The position numbers were made by a program, and so were the translations under genes. From Melaminivora jejuensis (lineage in GTDB: Bacteria; Pseudomonadota; Gammaproteobacteria; Burkholderiales; Burkholderiaceae_C), in NCBI RefSeq assembly GCF_017811175.1, contig NZ_JACWIJ010000002.1, positions 1,178,001-1,242,000 of the forward strand: 64,000 bases of DNA, in the 5' to 3' direction. The first letter of the stretch is position 1, and each line of letters begins with the position of its first letter. Below the pieces are notes generated by a model, which did not search any database, was not told where the DNA came from, and saw nothing but the letters and a program-made list of their open reading frames with translations. This document shows positions 8,625 to 18,447 of the stretch, in pieces.

Positions 8625-10076
8625 ATGGCCCACCGCCTCACCACTGCCGCTGGCGCTCCCGTCGCCAACAACCAGGACTCGCTGACCGCCGGCCCGCGCG
8701 GCCCCATGCTGCTGCAGGATCTGTGGCACCTGGAAAAACTCGCGCACTTCCACCGCGAGGTCATCCCCGAGCGGCGTATGCACGCCAAGGGCTCGGGCGC
8801 CTACGGCAGCTTCACCGTCACCGGCGACATCACGGCCTACACCCGCGCCCGGGTGTTTGCCGAGATTGGCAAGCAGACCCCCCTGTTTGCGCGTTTTTCC
8901 ACTGTGGCCGGCGAGCGCGGCGCGGCGGATGCCGAGCGCGACATCCGTGGCTTTGCCGTGAAGATGTACACCGAGGAGGGCAACTGGGATCTGGTGGGCA
9001 ACAACACGCCGGTGTTCTTCTTTCGCGACCCGCTCAAGTTCCCCGACCTGAACAAGGCCGTCAAGCGCGACCCCTACACCAACCTGCGCAGCCCCGAGAG
9101 CAACTGGGACTTCTGGACTGGCCTGCCCGAAGCGTTGCACCAGGTCACCATCGTGATGAGCGACCGAGGCATTCCGCGCGGCTACCGGCACATGCACGGC
9201 TTCGGCTCGCACACCTACAGCCTGATCAACCGGGAGGGCGTGCGCCACTGGGTCAAGTTCCACTGGGTCTGCCAGCAGGGTATCGAGAACCTCTCGGATG
9301 CCCAGGCGGCCGCCACCATTGCCGTGGATCGCGAAAGCAGCCAGCTCGACCTGCTGGGCGCCATCGAGCGCGGCGACTTCCCCAGGTGGAAGCTGTGCGT
9401 GCAGATCATGACCGAGGAGCAGGCGCAGACCTACCGCTTCCACCCCTTCGATCTGACCAAGGTCTGGAGCAAGAAGGACTTCCCGCTGATCGAGGTCGGC
9501 GTGATGGAGCTCAACCGCAACCCGGACAACTACTACGCCGAGGTCGAGCAGGCCTCGTTCGCGCCCTCCAACCTGGTGCCCGGCATCGGCCCCTCGCCCG
9601 ACCGGATGCTGCAGTCGCGCCTGTTCTCGTATGCCGACGCGGCGCGCTACCGCCTGGGCGTGAACCACCACCAGATCCCGGTGAACGCGCCGCGCTGCCC
9701 GGTCAACCACTACCACCGCGACGGCGCCATGCGCGTGGACGGCAACTTTGGCCGCACCATCGCCTACGAGCCCAACACCCGTGGCCAATGGCAGGAGCAG
9801 CCCGAGTACGCCGAACCCGTCGAAAAGCTCTACGGCGACGCCGCGCGCTGGAACTACCGCGAAGACGATGCCGACTACTTCACCCAGCCCGGCGACCTGT
9901 TTCGCCTGATGACGCCCGACAAGCAGCAGCTGCTGTTCGAGAACACCGCGCGCGCCATCGCCGGTGTGTCCGACCCCATCGTGCAAAAGCACATTGAGCA
10001 CTGCACCAAGGCCGACCCGGCCTATGGCGCAGGCGTGCGCGCCGCCATCGAGGCGCAACGCGCAGGCCGGCTGTAG
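8625..10076 (+). CDS. katA: Monofunctional haem catalase
   Basis: A 483-residue clade-3 type catalase that splits hydrogen peroxide to water and oxygen. The catalytic His53 lies in [12 protein letters not shown], the active-site Asn in [15 protein letters not shown] (about residue 126), and the haem-ligand Tyr in [14 protein letters not shown]. There is no signal peptide, so it acts in the cytoplasm. A ribosome site AAAGGAG precedes the ATG by 7 bases. An AhpD-like gene follows after 100 bases in the same direction and may be co-transcribed. An OxyR site is not obvious in the 140-base upstream spacer. Confidence 0.95.
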   Translation: MAHRLTTAAGAPVANNQDSLTAGPRGPMLLQDLWHLEKLAHFHREVIPERRMHAKGSGAYGSFTVTGDITAYTRARVFAEIGKQTPLFARFSTVAGERGAADAERDIRGFAVKMYTEEGNWDLVGNNTPVFFFRDPLKFPDLNKAVKRDPYTNLRSPESNWDFWTGLPEALHQVTIVMSDRGIPRGYRHMHGFGSHTYSLINREGVRHWVKFHWVCQQGIENLSDAQAAATIAVDRESSQLDLLGAIERGDFPRWKLCVQIMTEEQAQTYRFHPFDLTKVWSKKDFPLIEVGVMELNRNPDNYYAEVEQASFAPSNLVPGIGPSPDRMLQSRLFSYADAARYRLGVNHHQIPVNAPRCPVNHYHRDGAMRVDGNFGRTIAYEPNTRGQWQEQPEYAEPVEKLYGDAARWNYREDDADYFTQPGDLFRLMTPDKQQLLFENTARAIAGVSDPIVQKHIEHCTKADPAYGAGVRAAIEAQRAGRL

Positions 10077-10176
10077 GCAGGGGCACCCGTCCCGCAGGGG
10101 TCAGGGACGCCCGGGGCGCTCGGCTATGCTGGCCCGCCCCCATCCGGGGACGACAACACCACTTTCAGGAGAATCC

Positions 10177-10776
10177 ATGGCCGAGCGCTACCCCCTGCCC
10201 GATCTGAACGAGCTGCCCGAAGACATCCGCACCCGTATCCTGGCCGTGCAGGAAAAGGCCGGCTTCGTGCCCAATGTCTTCGTCGCCTTTGCCCGCCGTC
10301 CAGCCGAGTGGCGGGCATTCTTCGCCTACCACGATGCGCTGATGGAGCCCGAGAGCTGCGGGCGCACCAGCAGCCTGACCAAGGGCGAGCGCGAGATGAT
10401 CGTCACCGCCACCAGCGCTGCCAACCAGTGCCTGTACTGCGTGGTGGCGCACGGGGCCATCCTGCGCATCTACGAGAAAAAGCCCTTCGTCGCCGACCAG
10501 GTGGCGGTCAACTGGCGCCGCGCCGACATCAGCCCGCGCCAGCGCGCCATGCTGGAGTTCGCCATGAAGGTCTGCCAGCGCTCGCACGAGATCGAAGACG
10601 CCGATTTCACGGCCCTGCACGCGCACGGCTTCGACGACGAGGACATCTGGGACATCGCCGCCATCACGGCCTTCTTCGGCCTGTCCAACCGCATGGCGAG
10701 TTTTTCGGGGATGCAGCCCAACGCCGAGTTCTACCTCATGGGCCGCCTGCCGCGCGAGAAGAAGGCCAGCGCCTGA
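10177..10776 (+). CDS. AhpD-like peroxidase-related protein
   Basis: A 199-residue protein of the carboxymuconolactone decarboxylase/AhpD superfamily. The redox motif CLYCVVAHG gives Cys85, Cys88 and His92, the arrangement used by AhpD-type alkylhydroperoxidases. The C-terminal DDEDIWDIAAITAFFGLSNR is typical of the peroxidase-related branch. Its position after catalase supports a peroxide-defence role. The ribosome site CAGGAGA precedes the ATG by 5 bases. The electron donor is unknown. Confidence 0.82.
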   Translation: MAERYPLPDLNELPEDIRTRILAVQEKAGFVPNVFVAFARRPAEWRAFFAYHDALMEPESCGRTSSLTKGEREMIVTATSAANQCLYCVVAHGAILRIYEKKPFVADQVAVNWRRADISPRQRAMLEFAMKVCQRSHEIEDADFTALHAHGFDDEDIWDIAAITAFFGLSNRMASFSGMQPNAEFYLMGRLPREKKASA

Positions 10777-10807
10777 TACCGGCCTGGAATATGGATCAAA
10801 ACGCCTT

Positions 10808-10839
10808 CAAACCCTTGCCCAGCAAGCGCTGGCAGCTAT
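10808..10839 (+). repeat. 32-nt dispersed repeat (family A), copy 3
   Basis: A near-consensus copy in the spacer between convergent genes ending at 10776 and 10856. Confidence 0.9.
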
Positions 10840-10855
10840 CAATTTTGCAGATTAT

Positions 10856-11731
10856 TCAGTCTGCCAGCGTGCGGCACATGGTGATGTGGGCGATGCCGGC
10901 CTCCTCGAAGGGCGCGCCCTCGGGCGCGAAGCCGGCGCGCAGATAAAAGGTCTCGGCGCTGCGCTGGGCGTGCAGCAGCACGGCGCGGTCGCCGCGCTGG
11001 CGTGCCGCCTGCACCAGCGCATCGAGCACCGCCCGGCCCCAGCGCTGCCCGCGCATGGTGCGCTCCACCGCCATGCGACCGATGCGCGCCACGCCGCCGT
11101 GCGCCGGCAACAGCCGCCCGGTGGCAATCGGCAGGCCCAGGCGGTTGTAGGCCACGGCGTGCAAGGCCGCCGCATCCTGCTCGTCGATCTCGATGGCCGC
11201 ATCGATCCCCTGCTCCTGCACGAAGACCGCCATGCGCAGCGCCGTGGCATCGCGCTCCAGCGTGGCCCAGTCGCCGCAGCGCAGCTCGGCCATCTCGCCG
11301 CCGGCCTCGAAGTGCTCCACGATGGCGCGCAGCGCCGGCGGCACGCTGCGCTTGGTCTGCGTGGCCGGGTCGGCAAAGACGTAGATCAGATCCACCGTCA
11401 CCAGCAGCCGGTCGCCGCAGAAGATGGCGCAGACGAAGGTCATGGAGCTGTTGCCGATGGCCGTGCAGCGCATCCCGATGTCCAGCCAGTCATCCATCCG
11501 CGCCGAGGCGTGGTACTCGACGCTGGCCTTCTTCAGATAGACCTCGCCGCCCAGGGCGCCCATGCTGGCCTCGTAGGGCAGCGCCAGGGCGCGCCAGTAC
11601 TCGGTCATGGCGCAGTCGGCATAGCTCAGATAGTGGCCGTTGAAGACGATTTTTTGCGGGTCTACTTCCGACCAGCGCACGCGCAGGCGCAGCGTGCAGC
11701 GGAAATCCTGTCGTTGCATATTCATATTCAT
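10856..11731 (-). CDS. Acyl-CoA thioesterase (YbgC/FadM type) fused to GNAT acetyltransferase
   Basis: A 291-residue two-domain protein. Residues about 10-135 form a hot-dog thioesterase with VRWSEVDPQKIVFNGHYLSY near residue 18, the active-site region of the 4-hydroxybenzoyl-CoA thioesterase family; the Asp there is the likely catalytic residue. Residues about 150-290 form a GNAT acetyltransferase fold with the acetyl-CoA loop RTMRGQRWGRAVLDALV. The thioesterase would release fatty acids from CoA and the GNAT domain would acetylate an unknown substrate. The gene lies 3 bases after an esterase gene, so the two form an operon. Start: the first ATG of several. Confidence 0.85.
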   Translation of the reverse strand: MNMNMQRQDFRCTLRLRVRWSEVDPQKIVFNGHYLSYADCAMTEYWRALALPYEASMGALGGEVYLKKASVEYHASARMDDWLDIGMRCTAIGNSSMTFVCAIFCGDRLLVTVDLIYVFADPATQTKRSVPPALRAIVEHFEAGGEMAELRCGDWATLERDATALRMAVFVQEQGIDAAIEIDEQDAAALHAVAYNRLGLPIATGRLLPAHGGVARIGRMAVERTMRGQRWGRAVLDALVQAARQRGDRAVLLHAQRSAETFYLRAGFAPEGAPFEEAGIAHITMCRTLAD

Positions 11732-11734
11732 GTG

Positions 11735-12742
11735 TCAGTCGGTGCCGAAGGCGTGGCGCAGGGCCTGCGCGGCGTCGTGGTGGAACTGGCGCGCTTCGGG
11801 GATGGCGCGGCCCATCTTGATGAATTCGTGCGTCACGCCGCGATAAATCTCCAGCCCGACGGCGACGCCAGCGGCGCGCAGCCGGTCGGCGTAGGCGATG
11901 CCCTCGTCCACCAGCGGATCGAGCTCGGCCAGGCCGAACCAGGCCGGCGCCACGCCGTCCACGTCGGGCGCCAGCAGCGGGGCAAAGCGCCAGTCCTCGC
12001 GCGCGCTGCCGGCGCCGATGTACTGCTCGAAGAACCAGTCGATGCCGCTGGCCTCCAGCACCAGGCCGTGGGCGAACTCCCGGTGCGAGGCCGTGTCCTG
12101 GTGCGCCGTGGTGCCGGGGTAGATCAGCAGCTGCAGCGCCAGCGCCTGGCCGGCATCGCGCGCCAGCAGGGCGCACACGGCGGCCAGCGTGCCGCCGGCG
12201 CTGTCGCCGCCCACGGCCAGCCGGGCCGGGTCGGCGCCCCACTGCGCGGCGTGCCCGGCCAGCCACTGCAGCGCATCCCAGGCGTCATGCACGGCGGTGG
12301 GAAAGCGGTGCTCGGGCGCCAGCCGGTAGTCCAGCGACACCACTATGCAGCCGGCCAGGCGCGCCAGCTCGCGGCACAGCACGTCGTGCGTCTCGACGCT
12401 GCCGATGGTGAAGCCGCCGCCGTGCAGGTACAAAAGCAGCGGCAGGCCGGGGTCGTGCGTGGGCGCGTACACCCGCGCCAGCAGCTGCGCGCCGTCGCGC
12501 GCCGGGATGTGCAGCTCTTCCACCCGCGCCAGCTCGGCGCGCGGCACCTCCAGCACGTCGGCCCCGGCGGCATAGGCGGCGCGCGCCTGCTGCGGGGTCA
12601 GGCTGTGCATGGGCGGCAGGTTGCGCCGCGCCATGCGTTCGAGCACGCCTAGCATCTGCGGCGTCAGGCGCCGGGCGAAGGCGTGGCCGGAGGGTTGATC
12701 GGTGGCCGGCGCGCTGGCCGGCGAGTGCTTGCTGTGGCTCAA
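11735..12742 (-). CDS. Alpha/beta hydrolase, HSL-type esterase/lipase
   Basis: A 335-residue esterase of the hormone-sensitive lipase group. The oxyanion motif HGGG is at residues 107-110 and the nucleophile Ser181 in GGDSAGG. The acid appears in LAELDPLVDEG and the base His in GVTHEFIKMG. There is no signal peptide. It precedes the thioesterase-GNAT gene by 3 bases in the same operon, which suggests a shared role with acyl esters. The substrate is not deducible. Confidence 0.88.
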   Translation of the reverse strand: MSHSKHSPASAPATDQPSGHAFARRLTPQMLGVLERMARRNLPPMHSLTPQQARAAYAAGADVLEVPRAELARVEELHIPARDGAQLLARVYAPTHDPGLPLLLYLHGGGFTIGSVETHDVLCRELARLAGCIVVSLDYRLAPEHRFPTAVHDAWDALQWLAGHAAQWGADPARLAVGGDSAGGTLAAVCALLARDAGQALALQLLIYPGTTAHQDTASHREFAHGLVLEASGIDWFFEQYIGAGSAREDWRFAPLLAPDVDGVAPAWFGLAELDPLVDEGIAYADRLRAAGVAVGLEIYRGVTHEFIKMGRAIPEARQFHHDAAQALRHAFGTD

Positions 12743-12878
12743 ATGGATCTCTCCTGGGCTGTCGAGACAGGGCGGGTGTCAATGGCGCGGCATCGTAATG
12801 GCCCGCCTGCCCGGGTGGCGTCGCCCAGGTGCCCAGCAGCCGTGGGCAGCCCTGCCAGAAATCAGGTCAAATCAGCCG

Positions 12879-12910
12879 CAAACCCTTGCCAGGCAAGCGC
12901 TGGCAGCTAT
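12879..12910 (+). repeat. 32-nt dispersed repeat (family A), copy 4
   Basis: An exact or near-exact consensus copy, CAAACCCTTGCCAGGCAAGC then GCTGGCAGCTAT, in the spacer after murB. It forms a TGCCAG/CTGGCA stem-loop. Confidence 0.92.
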
Positions 12911-12929
12911 CAAATCTGAAAAACTTGCC

Positions 12930-13997
12930 TCACACCACCACCGGCTCGGGCTCCAGCCGGATGCCGAAACGCTCATAAACGCTGGTCTGGATGGCGCGCG
13001 CCAGCGTCATGACCTCGCCGCCGGTCACGCTGTCGTCCGGCGTGCCACGGTTGACCAGCACCAGCGCCTGGCGGTCATAGACCCCGGCCTTGCCCACGCG
13101 CTTGCCCTTCCAGCCGCAGGCATCGATCAGCCAGCCGGCGGCCAGCTTGATGCTGCCGTCGGGCAGCGGGTAATGCACCACCTTGGGGTCGCGCGCGATG
13201 ATGTCCAGGCACTGCTCGGGCGACACCGTGGGGTTCTTGAAGAAGCTGCCGGCGTTGCCAACCACGGCGGGGTCGGGCAGCTTGGCGCGGCGCACTTCGC
13301 AGACCCATTCGAAGATCTGCTGCGCGCTGGGCTGTGCGATGCCGGCTTCCTGGCGTTTTTTCTCCAGGTCGAGGTAGCCCAGCTCGGGCCGCCAGTCCTT
13401 GGGGCACCACAGGCGCACGTGGGTGATGATGGCGCGCCCGGCCAGGCCCATGCCGCGCGGCGCGCCCTGCTGGCCTGCGGGCGCGCGGTGCTTGAAGACC
13501 GAATCGCGGTAGCCGAAGGCGCACTGCGCGGCATCCAGCATGAAGGGCTCGCCGCTGTGCAGGTCGATGGCGACCAGGGAATGGAAGCGATCCTGCAGCT
13601 CCACGCCATAGGCGCCGATGTTCTGCACCGGTGCGGCGCCCACGGTGCCGGGGATGAGCGCCAGGTTTTCCAGGCCCGGCCAGCCCTGGGCCAGCGTCCA
13701 GGCCACGGTGTCGTGCCAATTCTCGCCGGCGCCGACCTCGATGATCCAGCCGCGCGGGGTTTCCTCCAGCAGGCGCCGGCCCTGGATTTCCATCTTCAGC
13801 ACCAGCGGCTGCACATCGCCCGTGAGCACGATGTTGCTGCCGCCGCCCAGCACGAACATCGGCTGGCGCGCCAGCAGCGGATCGGCCAGCACGTCCTGCA
13901 CATCCTGTGCCGAGCGCACGCGCACCAGGGTATCGGCACTGGCCGCGATGCCGAAGGTGTTGCAGGCCTGAAGGGACACATTTTTCTCGACTAACAT
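12930..13997 (-). CDS. murB: UDP-N-acetylenolpyruvoylglucosamine reductase
   Basis: A 355-residue FAD enzyme that reduces UDP-GlcNAc-enolpyruvate to UDP-MurNAc, the second step of peptidoglycan precursor synthesis. It has the FAD motif LGGGSNIVL near residue 50, [17 protein letters not shown] near 115, and the catalytic Ser in NAGSFFKNP. The C-terminus [13 protein letters not shown] carries the final acidic residue. Length fits type I MurB. The ATG at 13995-13997 faces the divergent yajQ gene. No neighbouring cell-wall genes are present. Confidence 0.95.
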   Translation of the reverse strand: MLVEKNVSLQACNTFGIAASADTLVRVRSAQDVQDVLADPLLARQPMFVLGGGSNIVLTGDVQPLVLKMEIQGRRLLEETPRGWIIEVGAGENWHDTVAWTLAQGWPGLENLALIPGTVGAAPVQNIGAYGVELQDRFHSLVAIDLHSGEPFMLDAAQCAFGYRDSVFKHRAPAGQQGAPRGMGLAGRAIITHVRLWCPKDWRPELGYLDLEKKRQEAGIAQPSAQQIFEWVCEVRRAKLPDPAVVGNAGSFFKNPTVSPEQCLDIIARDPKVVHYPLPDGSIKLAAGWLIDACGWKGKRVGKAGVYDRQALVLVNRGTPDDSVTGGEVMTLARAIQTSVYERFGIRLEPEPVVV

Positions 13998-14072
13998 CGC
14001 CCGGATTGTCGCACCCGCCCTTTTGCAGCCTCTGCCCGGCGGGCGTCCGACCCGTTCATCCAAGGTGTAGCC

Positions 14073-14558
14073 ATGCCCTCTTTCGATACCGTCTGTGAAG
14101 CCAATTTTGTTGAAGTGAAGAACGCCGTGGACAACGCCGCCAAGGAAATCGCCACGCGCTTCGATTTCAAGGGCACGTCCGCTGCCGTGGAGCTCAAGGA
14201 CAAGGAAATCACCCTGTTCGGCGATGCCGAATTCCAGCTCCAGCAGGTCGAGGATCTGCTGCGCGGCAAGCTGACCCGGCGCAATGTCGATGTGCGCTTC
14301 CTGGACGTGCAAAAGCCGCAGAAGATCGGCGGCGACAAGCTCAAGCAGGTCATCAAAGTGAGGAACGGCATCGACAGCGAGCAGGCCAAGAAGATCCAGA
14401 AGCTCATCAAGGACAGCAAGATGAAGCTGCAGGCCGCCATCCAGGAGGACAAGGTGCGCGTCACCGGGGCCAAGCGCGACGATCTGCAGGCCGCCATGGC
14501 GCTGATCCGCAAGGAAGTGGCCGACCTGCCGCTGACGTTCGACAACTTCCGCGACTGA
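14073..14558 (+). CDS. yajQ: YajQ family nucleotide-binding protein
   Basis: A 161-residue YajQ protein opening [20 protein letters not shown], with FDFKGT and [11 protein letters not shown] as the diagnostic ends. Members bind nucleotides, and a Xanthomonas homologue binds cyclic di-GMP. It is divergent from murB and followed after 20 bases by a degenerate HD-GYP protein, so the two may share a cyclic-di-GMP link. It is intact and of normal length. Confidence 0.93.
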   Translation: MPSFDTVCEANFVEVKNAVDNAAKEIATRFDFKGTSAAVELKDKEITLFGDAEFQLQQVEDLLRGKLTRRNVDVRFLDVQKPQKIGGDKLKQVIKVRNGIDSEQAKKIQKLIKDSKMKLQAAIQEDKVRVTGAKRDDLQAAMALIRKEVADLPLTFDNFRD

Positions 14559-14578
14559 ACACGCAGCGCGGCCCGACC

Positions 14579-15607
14579 GTGCTGCCTGCCCGCCACCATG
14601 ACCGCCCTGCCCGCTCCAGCGCCCCGCGCGCCGCCGCCGAGCTGCCCGACAGCGAGTACGAAGACCTGCTGGGCCAGTGGGCTGACCTGGAGGCCTTTGC
14701 CGCCACCTTGATGGGCCGCCCGGCGCACGTGCAGGGCTTCGTGCCCAAGGTGTACCAGTGCGAATACTGGCTCGATGACCTGGTGGCACACGACAGCGAC
14801 GCAGCGCTGTACCTGATGTTCCAGTTGGCCGCGACCTCCACGGCGGGCTACAGCGCCGCGCACGCCCTGGTCTGTGCCGCGCTGTGCCATGTGCTGGCGC
14901 ACGAGCTGCTGCTGCCCGAGGCCGAGCGCATCAGCCTGGTGTGCGCGGCCTTCACCATGAACATCGGCATGACCCAGTTGCAGGATGAACTGGCCCTGCA
15001 GCACGAGCCGCTGAGCGCCATGCAGCAGCAGGCCGTGAACGAACACCCGCAGGTCAGCCGGGCCATGCTGCAGCACCTGGGCGTGGACGATGCGCTGTGG
15101 CTGGATGCCGTGGCCGCGCACCATGTGCCAGTGGGCCAGCCGCCGCCGCTGGCCAGCATGAGTCCGTCCGGGCGGCTGGCGCGCATCCTGGCCACGGTGG
15201 ATCGCTACGCCGCCATGATCAGCCCGCGCAAGTCGCGCACCGGGCGCAGCATCACCGATTCGGCACGCGCCATCCTCGGCGCGCCGGCATCGGCCCAGGA
15301 CGAGGTCGGCCTGACGCTGACGCGCGCCGTGGGCCTGTGCCCGCCGGGCACCTTCGTGCGGCTGGAAAACGGCGAGATCGGCGCCGTGCTGCGCCGTGGC
15401 CTGCAGGCGCAGTCGCCCCTGGTGGCCAGCGTCATCGACGCGCGCGGCAGCGCCCTGGCCGCGCCGCGCCTGTACCACGCCGGGCGCGGCGCACCGCGCA
15501 TCCAATCGGCGCTGGCGCGCTCGGCCGTCAGCCTGGAGCTGAACCACCGCGTCATGGTGCGCCTGGGCCTGTTTGCCGCGCAGCGCAGCACCTCGCTGAA
15601 AGGCTGA
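14579..15607 (+). CDS. Degenerate HD-GYP-like protein
   Basis: A 342-residue protein beginning with GTG. The region about 95-225 follows the HD-GYP pattern, with HP at 156-157, HH at 181-182 and a following ARILATVDRYAAMISPRKSR. The key His-Asp pair is replaced by Met-Asn in AAFTMNIGMTQLQDEL (residues 127-128), so metal-dependent phosphodiesterase activity is unlikely. It may bind cyclic di-GMP or a partner. It follows yajQ by 20 bases. An ATG at 14598 is in another frame; one missing base near 14635 would join it to this frame, so the true start is uncertain. Confidence 0.7.
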   Translation: MLPARHHDRPARSSAPRAAAELPDSEYEDLLGQWADLEAFAATLMGRPAHVQGFVPKVYQCEYWLDDLVAHDSDAALYLMFQLAATSTAGYSAAHALVCAALCHVLAHELLLPEAERISLVCAAFTMNIGMTQLQDELALQHEPLSAMQQQAVNEHPQVSRAMLQHLGVDDALWLDAVAAHHVPVGQPPPLASMSPSGRLARILATVDRYAAMISPRKSRTGRSITDSARAILGAPASAQDEVGLTLTRAVGLCPPGTFVRLENGEIGAVLRRGLQAQSPLVASVIDARGSALAAPRLYHAGRGAPRIQSALARSAVSLELNHRVMVRLGLFAAQRSTSLKG

Positions 15608-15656
15608 AGGCGAGAGAAGGGCTGACTCGCCCCAACGCCCTGGAAGGGACGGCCCT

Positions 15657-15825
15657 CAGAGCGTGTTTACGATCTCCGCGCGCAGGGGCGCGGGTGCGGA
15701 TCGGGATGGGTTGCCAGGCGCAAACCGCAGCGATAGCCCGTGCTATCGCGAGGATTTGCAACGCCGCAGACCGCCCGAGGCCACGCTCGCGCACCCGCGC
15801 GGGGATCGTAAGCACGCTCTCAGGC
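15657..15825. repeat. Inverted-repeat element of about 170 nt
   Basis: The ends, GAGCGTGTTTACGATCTCCG and its near-complement GGGGATCGTAAGCACGCTCT, form a long terminal inverted repeat. An inner palindrome GCGATAGCCCGTGCTATCGC lies at about 15731-15750. The right end runs onto the stop codon of plsY. There is no coding capacity, so it resembles a MITE or a structured spacer element. Confidence 0.75.
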
Positions 15826-16458
15826 CTTCTTCTTCGCCCCCAGGCGCGACTCGGTGCCGGCCAGCAGGCGGCGGATGTTGTCCTTGTGCCGCCAGGCCAG
15901 CAGGCCCGCCATGACGGCGATCGCCAGCCCGATGCGCGCGTCCGAGTACCAGGCCATGCCGGCGCCCAGGATGTAGAAAAACGGCGCAAACACCGCCGCC
16001 ACCAGCGAGGCCAGCGACGAGTAGCGAAAGAACGCCGCGATGATGACCCAGGTGGCCAGCGTGGCCAGGCCCAGCCAGCCGCTCACGCCCAGCAGCACGC
16101 CGGCGGCGGTGGCCACGCCCTTGCCGCCCTCGAAGCGAAAGAACACCGGCCACAGGTGCCCGACAAAGGCCGCCAGGCCGACGGCGGCCTGCGTGCCCTC
16201 CTCCAGCCCATGAGGCGCGCCGAACCAGCGCACCAGCACCACCGGCAGCCAGCCCTTGGCCGCATCCAGCGCCAGGGTGACGACGGCGGCGGCCTTGGAG
16301 CCCGAGCGCAGCACATTGGTCGCCCCCGGGTTCTTGCTGCCGTAGGTGCGCGGGTCGGACAGGCCCATCAGGCGGCTGACGATGACGGCAAAGGACAGCG
16401 AACCCAGCAGATAGGCGGCGATGGTCGCCAGGATGGGATAGACGGAGGCAAGGGTCAC
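15820..16458 (-). CDS. plsY: Glycerol-3-phosphate acyltransferase PlsY
   Basis: A 212-residue integral membrane enzyme that acylates glycerol-3-phosphate from acyl-phosphate, the first step of phospholipid synthesis. It has the motifs [12 protein letters not shown] near residue 40 and [19 protein letters not shown] near 100, and about five hydrophobic segments. The C-terminus is short and basic (RLGAKKKA). Its last codons overlap the end of the inverted-repeat element. It stands apart from the other lipid genes of the window. Confidence 0.94.
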   Translation of the reverse strand: MTLASVYPILATIAAYLLGSLSFAVIVSRLMGLSDPRTYGSKNPGATNVLRSGSKAAAVVTLALDAAKGWLPVVLVRWFGAPHGLEEGTQAAVGLAAFVGHLWPVFFRFEGGKGVATAAGVLLGVSGWLGLATLATWVIIAAFFRYSSLASLVAAVFAPFFYILGAGMAWYSDARIGLAIAVMAGLLAWRHKDNIRRLLAGTESRLGAKKKA

Positions 16459-16589
16459 GAGCGGGCTTTCTCGAAAGCGGACGAAATGGGCGGCAGGGAG
16501 GCGCCAAGGGGGACAGAAGATGGGCGGCTGATGGCGCGGCGGGGCATTTTGCCATCCGCCCTGCGCCTGTCCGGCAGCGCGTCCGGCAT

Positions 16590-17780
16590 TCAGGCCGGGT
16601 GCAGCGCGGTGGCCTCGGCCCCGCCGGGACAGGCCGGCTCGACCCGGTTGCGCCCGCCAGCCTTGCCCCGGTAGAGGGCAGCGTCGGCCTCCTGCATGGC
16701 GCTGCCCAGGCCGCGCGGCTCATGAAAGGGGCGCGCAACCCCGATGGTCACGCTGCAGTGCAGCAGCTCCTGGGCGCCTGCGGGCTGCAGCGCCTGGCTT
16801 TCGATGGCAGCGCGCAGGCGCTCGGCCAACTGCAGCGCCCCCGCCTCGTCGGTGTCCAGGCTGATGACGACGAATTCCTCGCCCCCCATGCGGGCCACCA
16901 GGTCGCCGTGGCGCACGGCCTCGCGCAGCACCTGCGCCACCTGGCACAGCACCAGATCGCCCACCTGGTGGCCGTGGGTGTCGTTGATGTGCTTGAAGTG
17001 GTCGATGTCGAGCAGCAGCAGGTGTGCCGGCCCGGCGCTGCGGGCGCCGAAGTGGCCCTCCAGCGCCGCCAGCAGGCCACGCCGGTTGAGCAGCTGCGTC
17101 AGCGGGTCGTGCGCCGCCGTGGCGCGCAGTGCATCGGTCAGGCGGCGCAGCACCAGCCAGATCATGGCCGGCGCCAGCACTGCCGTCAGAAAAGTCATGT
17201 AGGCATAGAACACCCTCTGGAAAGGCTGCCCCATGTCCAGCACCGCCAGGCCGCCCTGCAGCAGGCGCACGAACTTGGCAGCATTCAAGGCCCCCAGCCC
17301 GGCGAGGAGCACGGCGAAGAACAGCATCTCCACGCGCAGGTCACGCGCACTGGTGCGCGCGGCGTGCAGCAGCGCCACGACCATGGCGGCAAAGATCAGC
17401 GCCGAGGCCAGCGCCAGCATGGCGTAGCGCGCCGCAGACCCCAGCAGCCACTGCACCAGCGCCTGCGCCAGCGCATAGGCCAGCGCCAGCATGAGCAGCG
17501 GCCCGAGCAGGCGCGCGGGCCGCCCGAAGAAGCGCAGCCCGCCGATCCAATAGACGACGGGCGTACACAGTGTCAGGGTGTGGTTGAGCACGCTCGCAGC
17601 ATTCCAGCCCGGCGGCCCGCCCGAGAGCTGCAGCACATAGGCCAGGCCCAGCATGGCATTGCCCAGGGCGAACACGTCCATGCCCAGCCGGCTCTCTTGC
17701 AGCCGCGTGCTGATGAGCCAGAACATGGCGCCAAAGCACAGCAGGTGTACGCACAACATGGCGACGAGGAGGCTTGCCAC
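16590..17780 (-). CDS. Membrane-bound GGDEF diguanylate cyclase
   Basis: A 396-residue protein with about six membrane segments (residues 5-210) and a C-terminal GGDEF domain (about 220-375) that makes cyclic di-GMP. The active-site motif is GGEEF at 299-303. An inhibitory-site pattern RxxD (Arg290-Asp293) lies five residues before it, so product inhibition is likely. [18 protein letters not shown] is also conserved. The membrane part is an unrecognised sensor. It is a single gene upstream (in minus-strand order) of plsY. Confidence 0.9.
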   Translation of the reverse strand: MASLLVAMLCVHLLCFGAMFWLISTRLQESRLGMDVFALGNAMLGLAYVLQLSGGPPGWNAASVLNHTLTLCTPVVYWIGGLRFFGRPARLLGPLLMLALAYALAQALVQWLLGSAARYAMLALASALIFAAMVVALLHAARTSARDLRVEMLFFAVLLAGLGALNAAKFVRLLQGGLAVLDMGQPFQRVFYAYMTFLTAVLAPAMIWLVLRRLTDALRATAAHDPLTQLLNRRGLLAALEGHFGARSAGPAHLLLLDIDHFKHINDTHGHQVGDLVLCQVAQVLREAVRHGDLVARMGGEEFVVISLDTDEAGALQLAERLRAAIESQALQPAGAQELLHCSVTIGVARPFHEPRGLGSAMQEADAALYRGKAGGRNRVEPACPGGAEATALHPA

Positions 17781-17828
17781 GGTGCTGGCCCTGTTGCCTG
17801 TGTGTCCGAACGCCTGTGCGCCCGTGCG

Positions 17829-18347
17829 CTATGCGCGGGCGGCGCCCTCGTCGCCCAGCGCGCACTGCACGGGCCGGGCGGCCAGCAACTGCACGCAGAC
17901 CTGCGGGGCCAGCTGCACCAGGTAGCCACGCCGCCCGCCGTTGATGGCGATGCGCGGCAGCGCCAGGATGCTGCCTTCGATGAACACCGGCATGGCGCGG
18001 CGCGTGCCGAAGGGCGAGGTGCCGCCGACCAGGTAGCCGCTGTGGCGCTGCGCCACCTCCGGGCTACACGGCTGCACACTCTTGGCGCCGATCTGGCGTG
18101 CTAGGTTCTTGGTGGAGACCGTGCAGTCGCCGTGCATCAGCACGATCAGCGGGCGCGCGTCCTGATCCTGCATGACCAGGGTCTTGACCACCATGTGCTC
18201 ATCGAGGCCGAGCTGGCGCGCCGACTCCGCCGAGCCGCCGTGCTCCACATAGTCATACGGATGCTCGGTAAAGGGCACGCCATGGGCGCGCAGCAACTGC
18301 GTTGCCGGGGTTTCGCTGACGTGTGCCGCCTTGTCCTTTTTGGCCAT
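17829..18347 (-). CDS. ybaK: YbaK/EbsC-type aminoacyl-tRNA deacylase
   Basis: A 172-residue protein that probably removes cysteine from misacylated Cys-tRNA(Pro). It has the YbaK layout: TPATQLLRAHGVPF at the start, KTLVMQ, and GGTSPFGTRRAMPVFIE in the second half. It is cytoplasmic and of normal length. It lies 48 bases before the GGDEF gene, and a dispersed repeat separates it from the aldo/keto reductase. Confidence 0.9.
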   Translation of the reverse strand: MAKKDKAAHVSETPATQLLRAHGVPFTEHPYDYVEHGGSAESARQLGLDEHMVVKTLVMQDQDARPLIVLMHGDCTVSTKNLARQIGAKSVQPCSPEVAQRHSGYLVGGTSPFGTRRAMPVFIEGSILALPRIAINGGRRGYLVQLAPQVCVQLLAARPVQCALGDEGAARA

Positions 18348-18370
18348 GATGGGATGGATTGGTAAAAATG

Positions 18371-18402
18371 ATAGCTGTTAGCGCTTGTCTGGCAAGGGTT
18401 TG
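18371..18402 (-). repeat. 32-nt dispersed repeat (family A), copy 5
   Basis: A near-consensus copy in the spacer between ybaK and the aldo/keto reductase, with TTAGCGCTTGTCTGGCAAGG visible on the plus strand. Confidence 0.88.
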
Positions 18403-18447
18403 CGGTCGATTTGACTGAATTTTCAGGTGGTATCAAGGCCACTTCAC

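Noticed and set aside
8619..10058. Long minus-strand open frame opposite katA.
   Set aside because: A GC-rich shadow of an unambiguous catalase gene.
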